Assembly (NCBI RefSeq): GCF_900324465.2
Contig: NC_046622.1
Coordinates: 498,501-562,500 of the forward strand
Reading direction: 5' to 3'
Origin: Anabas testudineus
Taxonomy: Eukaryota > Chordata > Actinopteri > Anabantiformes > Anabantidae
Length of the DNA stretch: 64,000 nt
Below the pieces are notes generated by a model. It searched no databases, had not been told where the DNA came from, and worked only from the letters and a program-made list of their open reading frames with translations. A program made the position numbers and the translations under genes. Below, one piece after another: positions 55,684 to 64,000 of the stretch (positions within the stretch are counted from its first letter, which is position 1; every line of letters begins with the position of its first letter).

Positions 55684-55715
55684 TTACTTACAGAATCAGA
55701 TTTTTATGACCAACA

Positions 55716-55848
55716 TAATGTTTTTTTTTTTTTACATAGCACCAAATCAAAACAGAATAATCTCAACACACTTTACAAACTGTACTAAGGTCAAGAGCTT
55801 TTAAGCAACAGTTTATCTAGAGAGAAACCCAACAACCCCCCTTAAGCT
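55716..55848 (-). mobile_element. L2-type 3' tail fragment, variant subfamily
   Basis: The plus-strand text runs from a T-rich start through ACATAGCACCAAATCAAAAC, AATCTCAACACACTTTACA and GAGAGAAACCCAACAACCCC. It follows the L2 tail pattern seen at 24.0 kb, in a divergent version. Confidence 0.5.
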
Positions 55849-56654
55849 AGTAATGAGCAACACTCTTTACGTCTTCACTATGTGTAACCTTCCCTGACTG
55901 GGACAATGATAGCAGAACAATTCAGTAGCACTTCACTGTTGATTAATTATCAAGTCCTCAGCAGGTGGCAGTATGGGTATTATACATCAGTATATTTGTC
56001 ACTTGCCCAGGGAGAACATCATTGTCAAAATCAGATGCTTGCTAGTTAAGAATAGTTAACCCTAACCCTAATTCTAATACCAGCTACCACATGTGCAGCC
56101 TCATAATTAGCCACAAGTAAGCATATTATTGATTCTGAGATACAATGGTCAAAACATAAACCCTGGAAGCAAATATCAGTTAAACTGCAAAGGCTTTCTC
56201 ACACTACCATTGTACACATGTATCCCAATTTTGGTTTACCCAGGTGATATTGCGTAAATATTACATTGTTGGAATCACAAAGACCACGCCCACTCAATTT
56301 TCAATCACAAAAACGATAAGGAATACTGGGTACAATGTTGCATAATATGAAGAATAAGGTTGGAGGAAAAAGCAAAAGGTTTCAGATTCAATCTTTTCAT
56401 ATGAATCCAAGTAACACATAAACAAGATTTTAGCTATGGACCTTATGAACCAAAACCCAAACATGTCAGTACCTGGCCACATGGTGGTGCTGTAGCATTT
56501 ATGTCTACTATCTCACGAAAGGGAAACATGTCTTCCTATAGCATCTTTGTTTTACTTGTACTTCTTCAGCAGGACTAAATTGAGCCATACTGAAATTCTT
56601 GGATTATTATTGAGACTGAAACCGCTCAACCAACTGGTAACAGGTACAATCCCT
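55849..56654. other. intergenic, nothing recognised
   Basis: No gene or repeat identified. The minus frame 56294-56482 has no motif. Confidence 0.4.
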
Positions 56655-57015
56655 GCTACTAATTGAACTGGGCATCATCTGCATGACAATGGGCATTAAT
56701 TCCATGGCCCGTCAGTGAAATATAAAGAGAAAAGAGAAAGTGGCCAAGAGCGGAGCCCTGGGGTACTCCGTATTTCACATCAGCAAATGCTGACATTGTA
56801 TTTTTATTAGAAATTAGCTGTGTTCTTTCAGATAAGTAGGAGTTTAGCCAAACAAGAGCCAATCCAGAGACATCAGAGTTCATTTCATGTTGACCTAGGA
56901 GTATACAATGATCTATGGTGTCAAACCCTAAGGTCCCAGTGCAAAATGTCTCGACTGACCCAAGGTCTTTGTACAGTGTAGCTGGTAAAGTGTCAAGTGT
57001 GCATGTTGTAGGTTT
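56655..57015 (-). mobile_element. L2-type LINE RT fragment
   Basis: On the minus strand 56883-56659 reads [39 protein letters not shown] and HCHADDAQFN, a decayed RT core with GVPQGS and an altered YADD. A further piece upstream to about 57015 (GTLGFDTIDHCILLGQ-like text) belongs to the same RT. Both ends are lost. Confidence 0.7.
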
Positions 57016-57625
57016 AGAAGCTATTACCAGCTAAGATGGTGATTCAAATTATATGGTCGCAGATTTCATTTATTTCATTACATTTAAATTGCTGGCCACC
57101 CTATTGAGTGGTTGTGCCACTGTAGGATGTTCAGTGGCCCCTTCCGGCTACCCCATTGAAAATTTTCTGAGGGCGTCACTGTGCTCACTAAATAAAATTG
57201 ATGGACCAATATGATGAGTGGTAAGAAAATTAGCACTTTTATTCTGAGGACAAGTTGATAATGATAAAGTCTGACATGTCTGATATGATGGGACAGACAG
57301 TGGGATCAGAAATCACTGTTGCTCAGGATCTAATTCAGTTGATGGTGTTGCTGCTGCTATAAGCTGGTCTTGTTTAAATTAAAATTAAAATCTCCCATGA
57401 ATAAAAATGTTCATAGAACATAAGAACTAGAGGAGAGGTGATTTATTATCTGATTTTTTAAAAGTTGCCCAGTGTGGCTTAGTGTTCAACAATAAAGGTG
57501 AGAGAACACCTGTCATAGACATGACATTTTTACCAGAACATCCTTAGGCTGAAAACCAGCCAGGACCTTCTTACTCCGTTCTGTCTTTCTGGTTTGTTTC
57601 ACTTTGTTTGGAAGGTATTGTTGCT
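57016..57625. other. intergenic, nothing recognised
   Basis: AAGTTGCCCAGTGTGGC near 57464 may be a degraded copy of the 3'-flank motif seen at 22.87 and 49.73 kb. No other feature. Confidence 0.35.
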
Positions 57626-57760
57626 CTGGGGGATTTTCAGTCCTGCAGCCTATAGCAGCCTCAGAGGAAGTGTCTGAAAAAGCTGCATCAGTGGTTCAGC
57701 TGAGACAGATGGATGGAGGAAAGTCGGTAGCTCCAATCATCACACTGCAGATTAGACATG
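57626..57760 (+). promoter_or_regulatory. OR upstream module, copy 8 (for the gene at 59069)
   Basis: Contains GGGGGATTTTCAGTCCTGCA (57629-57648), GCCTATAGCAGCCTCAGAGG in the CCAAT position, TGAAAAAGCTG in the TATA position, GCATCAGTGGTTCAGCTGAG (core at 57689), ACAGATGGATGGAGG, and ATCATCACACTGCAGATTAG. The core is 1380 bp before the ATG. Confidence 0.65.
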
Positions 57761-58089
57761 TTTAGATATAAACACCAACAGTGTTATTATTTCCCCTGGA
57801 GTCGATTTCAGACCTCTTCTACATTAATTATCAGTTACATTGATTCTTGTGCAGCAGACTTCTACCAGTTTTTAAAACTAAGATTTACAGATTTTTTTTG
57901 TCTGATTGTTTTCATTTCTGTGTTCGATGTTAAATGAAGTCCCCAGAGAAGAGATGAGCCATTTGTGAGGTTTGTTGATGTGTGGATTTGATTTGCTTTC
58001 CACTAACAAATCCTGTATTTGCCCAAAGTTTCCATTTAGTCACATTTGCTGGTAAATATCAACCTCCTCTGGAATCACCACAGCATCGG
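57761..58089. other. putative OR 5' intron region
   Basis: Has the second conserved block TTATTTCCCCTGGAGTCGAT at 57785-57804 and a donor-like TTTGTGAGG near 57962. Nothing else recognised. Confidence 0.35.
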
Positions 58090-58330
58090 CTGTTGTTCGC
58101 ATTTTCTCTAAATGGTAAATGTTATGCACTAACTGGTAATCAGCCCTTTTACACTGTGTCTCATTCACCCATTCACACACAAGCACACACTGATGGCAGA
58201 GCTGCCTGCAGCTGACCTGACTCACCGGGGGAAACTAGGGTTAAGTATCTTGCCCAGGGACACTTCACATGTGAAAGGAGGAGCTGGAAAACGAACCAGG
58301 TAGACGACAGACAGGTCTATACAGCCGCCC
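58090..58330. repeat. interspersed teleost repeat of unknown class
   Basis: The text follows a pattern common in fish: TCTAAATGGTAAATGTTATG, then a CATTCACCCATTCACACACA stretch, GGTTAAGTATCTTGCCCAGG, GACACTTCACATGTG and AACGAACC. The same kind of start occurs at 37.72 kb. Confidence 0.5.
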
Positions 58331-58873
58331 CTCTACTGATGTTTGAAACTGGACAACAGTAGAAGACAGATGTGACTTCTGTGATTTAGGATGAAGGCTG
58401 CGAAACATCAGTAATCACCAAATGAAAGTAGTGTTTTGGGTCAAATAGGAACCTGACCACAGGTGTGTTTTCTCTGAATGTGATGATGTTCACAGTTTGT
58501 TCTGTGATCTAATCAAGGAAAGCTGATTATTTAAGATTTTTTTGTTGTTGTTCAAATTTCATTTTATCGTAAGTTATATAGTTTGTTAAAGTGAATTCAT
58601 ATTTGATTGATTAAGTTTAGAAACCAGCCAACACTGGCTTAAAGAATCTATACTTTTACACATTACATTACAGCTGTTGGTTTAAGCTCTGAAAGGGAAC
58701 AGAAGACTCATCCCTCTTCCAGAATCCAAAATGACCCACCATGTGAAAAGTGTTGTCTTTACAGAGAAGGCTGTAGTAGTAATGATGCTCAGTGCTTAGT
58801 GAACAACCTTTACATGTCCTGTAAAGGTTTAGTTCTGTGAGCACTGTTTTATAATAGAACAACAGTGCAGTAT
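58331..58873. other. intergenic, nothing recognised
   Basis: A small minus frame (58668-58862) shows no motif. Confidence 0.4.
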
Positions 58874-58965
58874 TTCAACTCAATTTTATTTGTATAGCGT
58901 CAATTCACAACAGAAGTCATCTCAAGGCACTTTACAGTGTTTAAGACCTTACAGAGAATTAATTA
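58874..58965 (-). mobile_element. L2-type LINE 3' tail fragment, very short
   Basis: The plus-strand text TTTCAACTCAATTTTATTTG, TATAGCGTCAATTCACAACA and CTCAAGGCACTTTACAGTGT is the terminal 90 bp of the shared tail. It lies in the predicted last intron of the next OR gene, about 50 bp before its splice acceptor. Confidence 0.7.
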
Positions 58966-59068
58966 TAGTATATTCAATGTATAACGTTAAAAAAATACTT
59001 GTGTCTCTTTTTAGGCTGATCGAACTAAAACCCTGGAAAAGGAGGTGTTACAGTAGGTAAAGGGAACA

Positions 59069-60013
59069 ATGGAGCCACTGAGGGAGAACGTCTCCTCACA
59101 TCAATTCTTTATTCTCAACGGCTTCAACGAACTCGGAGCACAGAGGCCCGTCCTGTTCGTCCCATTCTCCGTCCTGTTCATCGTGTCGCTGTCGGCCAAC
59201 TCCCTGCTGCTGTACATCATCATTTCACAGAGAACCCTCCACTCACCCATGTACATCCTCATTGCTATGATGACGTGTGTGGACCTGAGTCTCCCGCTCT
59301 TTTTCATCCCCAACATGCTGCTGAGTTTCTTGTTTGACTGGAGGGGAATCTCTCTGATCGGCTGCCTGGTTCAGATGTTTCTCGTCCACTTGTTAGGAGC
59401 TTGTCAGTCTACCCTGCTGCTGTGGATGGCTCTGGACCGATACTTTGCCATCTGCACACCGCTTTCCTACCATGAGCGCATGGCTCTTCCAACATTCCTC
59501 AAGTTTGCGATCCCTCTTGTGATCAGAAACGTGTTCATGATCACACTGTTAGTGACTCTGGTAGGAAAGTTGTCATTCTGTTTTGGAAACGTGATCGACC
59601 ACTGTTTCTGTGAGCACATGGCCTTGGTGGAGCTGGCCTGTGGAAGTACCGCCATCAACAACCTGGTGGGGCTGTTGACGGTGTTTCTCATCCCTGTTGT
59701 TGATTTCATCTTTATCGCTGCTTCTTACATAGTCATATTCAGCTCAGTGCTGAGTTCAGGGAAGTCAGGTGCCAAAGCTCTGCACACCTGTGTTACTCAT
59801 ATTGTGGTCATGGCCGTCAGTCTGACCATCATACTTGTTGCATTCCTGTCGTACCGGATCAGAAACAATCTCCCTGCAGCCGTTCGGGTTTTCTTCAGCG
59901 TCATGTACCTGTTCTTTCCCAGCTGCTTCAACCCCATCATCTACGGTGTCAGAACCACAGAGATCCAACAGCACATCCGGAGGATACTGATGTTCTGTCA
60001 CTGCGGCTTTTAG
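59069..60013 (+). CDS. odorant receptor, 7TM GPCR (MALDRYFAIC type), array copy 6
   Basis: Intact single-exon OR of 314 residues and the most diverged member of the array. The start is MEPLRENVSSHQFFILNGFNELGAQRPV (sequon N7-V-S). It has RTLHSPMYILIAMMTCVDLSLPLFFIPNMLLSFLFDWRGISLIGCLVQM, LWMALDRYFAICTPLSYHERM, DHCFCEHMALVELACGSTAINN, KALHTCVTHIVVM and CFNPIIYGVRTTEIQQHI. It is more GC-rich than the other copies. The acceptor CTCTTTTTAG ends at 59014, 54 bp before the ATG, and module copy 8 lies 1.4 kb upstream. The C-terminal tail is short (LMFCHCGF). Expected to be an odorant receptor; ligand unknown. Confidence 0.95.
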   Translation: MEPLRENVSSHQFFILNGFNELGAQRPVLFVPFSVLFIVSLSANSLLLYIIISQRTLHSPMYILIAMMTCVDLSLPLFFIPNMLLSFLFDWRGISLIGCLVQMFLVHLLGACQSTLLLWMALDRYFAICTPLSYHERMALPTFLKFAIPLVIRNVFMITLLVTLVGKLSFCFGNVIDHCFCEHMALVELACGSTAINNLVGLLTVFLIPVVDFIFIAASYIVIFSSVLSSGKSGAKALHTCVTHIVVMAVSLTIILVAFLSYRIRNNLPAAVRVFFSVMYLFFPSCFNPIIYGVRTTEIQQHIRRILMFCHCGF

Positions 60014-61785
60014 ATTTTTCTGTGAGACGATGTTTTTGACATTTCTCTGTAAAAAAAAAAAGACCTAAGATAAGAGACTCAAATTCTCAGACTCGTATTA
60101 AATATTTAGTTTTTGAGATTCTCAATGTGAAACTGTCAAATCACATTTTTATTTATTACAGGTTAAAATGATGATTCTATAATGTAAAGAGTGAGTGAGC
60201 AACATTAGACACTAATGAAATAGTTTATTCAACTATTTCGAGTGGTTGGTTAACAGGATGTTCAACAGGAAGACGTTTAGTTACTGAATCACTGGACTTA
60301 AACTGATAAGAACCACATCTTACAGTGTGCACACAGGTTTTACTAAGAAGTTCTGACAGTTTCCTTCATCTAAGTTAACAGAAAACTTATTTTACATAAT
60401 AACACCAAACCTTTAACCTCTAGGGATTTATTTCTCCATTAGTACCAGTGTGACCTAAAACGTCTGCTTTACATGCCTAAGTCCTAAAACTAGATAAGAC
60501 CAAAGGAAATGGGTCCGTGTGCTGAAGAACTTCTCACATGATCAGTTCATTTTAAGGTGGAAATGGGTCAAAGTCTCATCCTGACAGCAAAGGTTGGTCT
60601 CGGCTCAAACAAAGGAGGTTTCTGAAGACCTCGGAGAATGTCTGGCTCAGGTCTTTAGGCAGCTACAAATCTCTCGTGTCTTTCCAGCGTTATTTCTTTG
60701 TCTCGTTATTTGGGTTCCTTTATCTCATTTTAGGCCTTAAACCTGTCGCATTTCTTCAGATCTGAAGAATTGTAAAGTGCCACTGACGACATATGTTACT
60801 ATGAGAAGTATATGTAGATATGAATCAGTGAACACATAACAGACTATAACTGTGTTTTTATTGTTATTGTCCTGTTTCCTGTTCAGCTTCTTCATGTACA
60901 AATACACAAACAGCTCTCTAAAGTCTTTACAGCTTGATTCTAAAATAAGTTGTGTTGAGACTCTTGGTTTGATTTTTTCTCTTTTTCTTTGGTTCAATTC
61001 TCAAATGAGAAAAGTATTTTTCAAAACAGTCGGAACTGTTCTGTGCAGATCGACATGGATCAAAACTGAAAACACCTGCAACTGGGTTCCAATAATAAAT
61101 GGGGGGCTTCAGTCATTCCGTGCACTACATAACATTTCCTACAAAGACAGCAGTTTATTTCTAGGAGACAGGTTTGCTGATCAAAGTGTCTAATCACACA
61201 AAGCGAAATGTTGCTGACAAGTTGTTAAAGCTCCTGCCAGCGTTTTTACTTCTCTAGGTAACAAATGAGGTCCTAATGCAGAGTCAACGCGTTGGCAATA
61301 TGCTGCCATTTCATCTTCTCATTACAGATGCAGCTCTGACTTTAATCAGTGGAGCTGGAAAAACTAATTAAGCCGAGCAGATAATTAATCCCAGAAACTC
61401 GGCTGTTTGGACCTCGGGGCCAATTAGCAACAAGCAGGGACGACAACAAAGTGGCTGAGATTCCTGAAGGAAGGATCAGACTGATTCCATGTTACAGTTT
61501 TAACCTCCGAGGAATATTCAGTTTTCATATCGTAACAGGAGATGAGGCTGAAACCATTTGAGGTCAGGATTGGTATTTAATCACACTGATCAGGAAACAT
61601 CCCAACAAATTAAAACAAATGAATCCCGAAGATTTATCGGCTCTCCTCCGAGTTTAGATCAAGTCAACTAGCTCATAAAACTCTGGATGATTGTTCTAAC
61701 AAGCTCAGGGACACTGAGACTGGTCCAGACTGGTCTGAGCTGCTCACGCTTGTTGGGACCAGTTTTCCCATCAGTGATTTGGACT
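60014..61785. other. intergenic, no gene
   Basis: Two overlapping frames on opposite strands (60737-60997 minus, 60852-61193 plus) have no family motif. No transposon was recognised; this is the longest repeat-poor stretch in the right half of the window. Confidence 0.45.
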
Positions 61786-61852
61786 TCAAATATAAGAGGA
61801 ACAATCAGAGGTTCAGGTAATGAGCAGCCAACGAACCAGCAGACAGACGCAG
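61786..61852 (+). promoter_or_regulatory. candidate promoter (TATA box) and non-coding exon 1 of the OR at 62585
   Basis: A TATA box, CAAATATAAGAGG, lies at 61787-61799. About 30 bp on, a short exon would start near 61820 and end at 61852 in a strong donor CAG/GTAAGT (GT at 61853). The matching acceptor, CTTCCTGTGTATCTTGTTAG, ends at 62567, 17 bp before the ATG. The spacing and strength of all three signals agree with each other. Confidence 0.55.
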
Positions 61853-62584
61853 GTAAGTGAAGCTTTTCTCTGTGTTTGTCGGACTCGAGGAGTCGGTGTC
61901 AAAGTACTGAAACTTTCATGAAGTAAACTGAGGTGTTTCATTCTTTTCCACCTCATTATATGTATTTTTGTGTTGTGTGTGTGTACATACATACAAAGAC
62001 ACACACTGTTGAAGTATACTGTGATAATACTTGTAATACTGTACAGTACTTCATGTCGTTTTTCAATTAGCAAAGTTTTGCTGATAACTTCTACATATAA
62101 ACTGAGCTCAGCAGTCGTCTCTCTCTGTTCATTTTCTGTCAGTGGCCTTGAACGTGTGCACAGATGTTCCACTGTCAGATGATATTTGTGTATTTTAGAG
62201 CTGACATATTATCTTTATAACATCTTGTACCATTATTTCAGGTGACAAATAAGAATAACTACAGTACCTCTACACAGTACAACTTCATAGGGACAGTGCT
62301 CCTGTACGAATGGCCATGTTCTCTTTAAATGACAGATTAACAAATGAAACGCTCTTGTGGTTTTAGTTTTTTTCAGATCACATCAGTGTAAAACCAAAAC
62401 ACCTGCATGGCTGAATACCAGCAGACGGAAGTGAAGCCGCTTCTCATTTCTCGTCATACGTGTTATCAGGACAGAAAACGTCATTAAACATGGTTGTTCG
62501 GCAGCATTTCAGTGATAACTGCTGAGTGACCAAACAGAACGTTTCACCTTCCTGTGTATCTTGTTAGATTCTGAGGCTGGCGCC

Positions 62585-63580
62585 ATGTTGAAGGCGTCGC
62601 TGAGCCACAACTTCTCCCACACATCGTTTGTGTTCAGAGGTTTTCCCGAGCTGCAGAATCTCCACCGGCTGCTGGCGTTCCCCTTCTCTGCCTCCTACCT
62701 GACGGTGCTGCTGGGGAACTCTCTGCTGGTGTATGTCATCAGCAGCGTGGAGAGTCTGCACAGCCCCATGTACCTGCTCATCTGCACTCTGTGCGTGGTC
62801 GACATCCTCGTGGTCACAGCCATCCTCCCCAACATGCTTCTTAACCTTCTGTTTGGCTGGGATGAGATTTCATTGGCCGGCTGCTTGACTCAGATGTTCT
62901 TTACTCACTTCCTGTCCTCAGTAGAGTCAACGTTGTTGCTGGCAATGGCCGTTGACCGCTACGTGGCCATCTGCCTGCCGCTGCGCTACACTGAAATAAT
63001 CAATTCCTCCACATCTGTGAAGCTGCTGCTCTTCACTCTTGTGCGCAGCGTTTCCATCATGGCGACGCTGGTCAGTTTGGCAGATTCGCTGCAGTTCTGC
63101 GGCTCCAACGTCATCCAGCACTTCTACTGTGACCACATGGCACTGGTCAGCCTGGCATGTGACAGCACAGACAAAAGCAACGCAGCAGGCCTTGCTGTGA
63201 TCGTCTGTTTTGTGGGTGTGGACATTCCACTCATCTTCTTGTCGTACATGAAGATCCTGAGTGTCGTCCTGCGCGCAGCAGCAGCCGGAGAGGACCGACT
63301 GAAGGCGTTCCACACCTGCAGCACTCACCTGATGGTTATTATGTGCTTCTACCTGGTGGGGAGCCTCACCTTTCTCTCTCACAACCTGAACATCCCCATA
63401 CCAACAGGCGTCAACACTTTAATGGGACTCATGTACATTCTGTTCCCAGCCACAGTCAATCCCATAATATATGGGGTTCGGACCAAAGAAATTCAAAATG
63501 GCTTTTTCAGGATTTTTAATCTAAAGCCAAAGAAAATAAAGACTCTCAAGACTGTTGCTGCTGAAAAAGGACAAATGTGA
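62585..63580 (+). CDS. odorant receptor, 7TM GPCR, divergent type
   Basis: Intact OR of 331 residues from the first ATG after the predicted acceptor (MLKASLSHNFSHTSFVFRGFPEL, sequon N9-F-S). The frame is open to 62561, but no earlier ATG exists. It has LGNSLLVYVI in TM1 with the classical GN, SLHSPMYLLICTLCVVDIL, CLTQMFFTHFL, MAVDRYVAICLPLRYTEI and FCGSNVIQHFYCDHMALVSLACDS. FHTCSTHLMVIMCFYLVG in TM6 and TVNPIIYGVRTKEIQNGFF in TM7 follow. It differs clearly from the array members (MAVDRYVAIC, not MALDRYFAIC) and is more GC-rich. It has its own TATA box and lacks the module shared by the array. The C-terminal tail is lysine-rich (LKPKKIKTLKTVAAEKGQM). Confidence 0.95.
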   Translation: MLKASLSHNFSHTSFVFRGFPELQNLHRLLAFPFSASYLTVLLGNSLLVYVISSVESLHSPMYLLICTLCVVDILVVTAILPNMLLNLLFGWDEISLAGCLTQMFFTHFLSSVESTLLLAMAVDRYVAICLPLRYTEIINSSTSVKLLLFTLVRSVSIMATLVSLADSLQFCGSNVIQHFYCDHMALVSLACDSTDKSNAAGLAVIVCFVGVDIPLIFLSYMKILSVVLRAAAAGEDRLKAFHTCSTHLMVIMCFYLVGSLTFLSHNLNIPIPTGVNTLMGLMYILFPATVNPIIYGVRTKEIQNGFFRIFNLKPKKIKTLKTVAAEKGQM

Positions 63581-63755
63581 CAACAAACTGTTCTTCATCA
63601 TCTTTAATGAGTCCATTTAGTCGGCTTGTTTCTCATCCAACCAAAGAAAGTGAAGCTGTCGTCGTTTCAGTATGAGCCACGTGTTCTCTAAAATAACCTT
63701 CCTTCTAATGAACCTTCCTCAAAATGCGGATCTCCCCTGTTAATGGAATCACATT

Positions 63756-63829
63756 AAACAGCCTGTTTGTTAGAATCAAAGATGAAAGCCCTTCATCTTT
63801 GATTCTAACAGAGAACAAACAGGCTGTTT
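63756..63829. repeat. near-perfect hairpin (inverted repeat)
   Basis: The left arm 63756-63786 (AAACAGCCTGTTTGTTAGAA start) pairs with 63792-63829 around a 5-base loop (AGCCC). The right arm has 7 extra bases (around GAGAAC) but is otherwise a perfect complement over about 31 bp. It is 180 bp after the stop of the last OR gene. A minus-strand frame over it is not a gene. Confidence 0.9.
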
Positions 63830-64000
63830 CAGGGTTTTTGAAGAACCTCCAGGTCAACAACCTGCTGTAAACCAAAGATTCAGGACCCACTAAAATAACT
63901 TAATACATATTTTCTCATTAATAACCGTAACAAATGACCACGGATTAAAAGACTGACACTAGAGGTGTGAGGAAAAGCTGATAAATTATGAGTCGTTTGG
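63830..64000. other. 3' flank, nothing recognised
   Basis: No gene or repeat recognised to the end of the window. Confidence 0.4.

Noticed and set aside
62561-62584. Upstream extension of the last OR beginning at 62561
   Set aside because: The first codon is TTG, not ATG, and the stretch spans the predicted splice acceptor; ATG at 62585 is preferred.

Overview
The window reads as vertebrate nuclear DNA from a teleost fish. Every intact gene is a single-exon odorant receptor (OR) of a fish type. The spaces between them are filled with teleost-style repeats: L2-type and Rex1-like LINEs, Tc1-like transposons, a tRNA-derived SINE, LTRs, and (TA)n and (TG)n arrays. No rRNA or tRNA genes, CRISPR arrays or bacterial features were seen.

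Layout. 1-4200: two LINEs end to end. 4200-8600: repeat debris and a duplicated (TA)n block. 8.6-11.9 kb: a head-to-head pair of ORs of one type (MSYDRYLAIC motif), with a decayed third member at 14.2 kb. 12-20 kb: Tc1-like elements, L2 tails and an internally deleted L2. 21.8-60 kb: a tandem array of a second OR type (MALDRYFAIC motif) with six intact genes (21785, 30222, 40787, 51992, 54736, 59069), one frameshifted pseudogene (44294) and one pseudogene fragment (49031). LINE, Tc1 and LTR nests sit at 24-28, 34-39 and 46.7-48.7 kb. 62.6 kb: a divergent, GC-richer OR with its own TATA box and non-coding first exon.

How the genes work together. All encode seven-transmembrane G-protein-coupled receptors, expected in olfactory neuron cilia, normally one receptor per cell. 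The second-type array grew by tandem duplication of a unit larger than the coding exon. Seven copies (six genes and the 44294 pseudogene) keep a splice acceptor 28-54 bp before the ATG. Each also has a recognisable upstream module 1.0-1.6 kb before the ATG: a CCAAT-like box, an A/T-rich TATA-like stretch and a CAGTGGTTCAGC core. This module is the best candidate here for an undescribed regulatory unit. An eighth copy, at 33.3 kb, has lost its receptor exon.

Limits. Repeat family names come from recognised protein motifs and tails, not database searches. Splice sites and promoters are predictions. No wholly new biological system was found beyond the shared OR upstream module.
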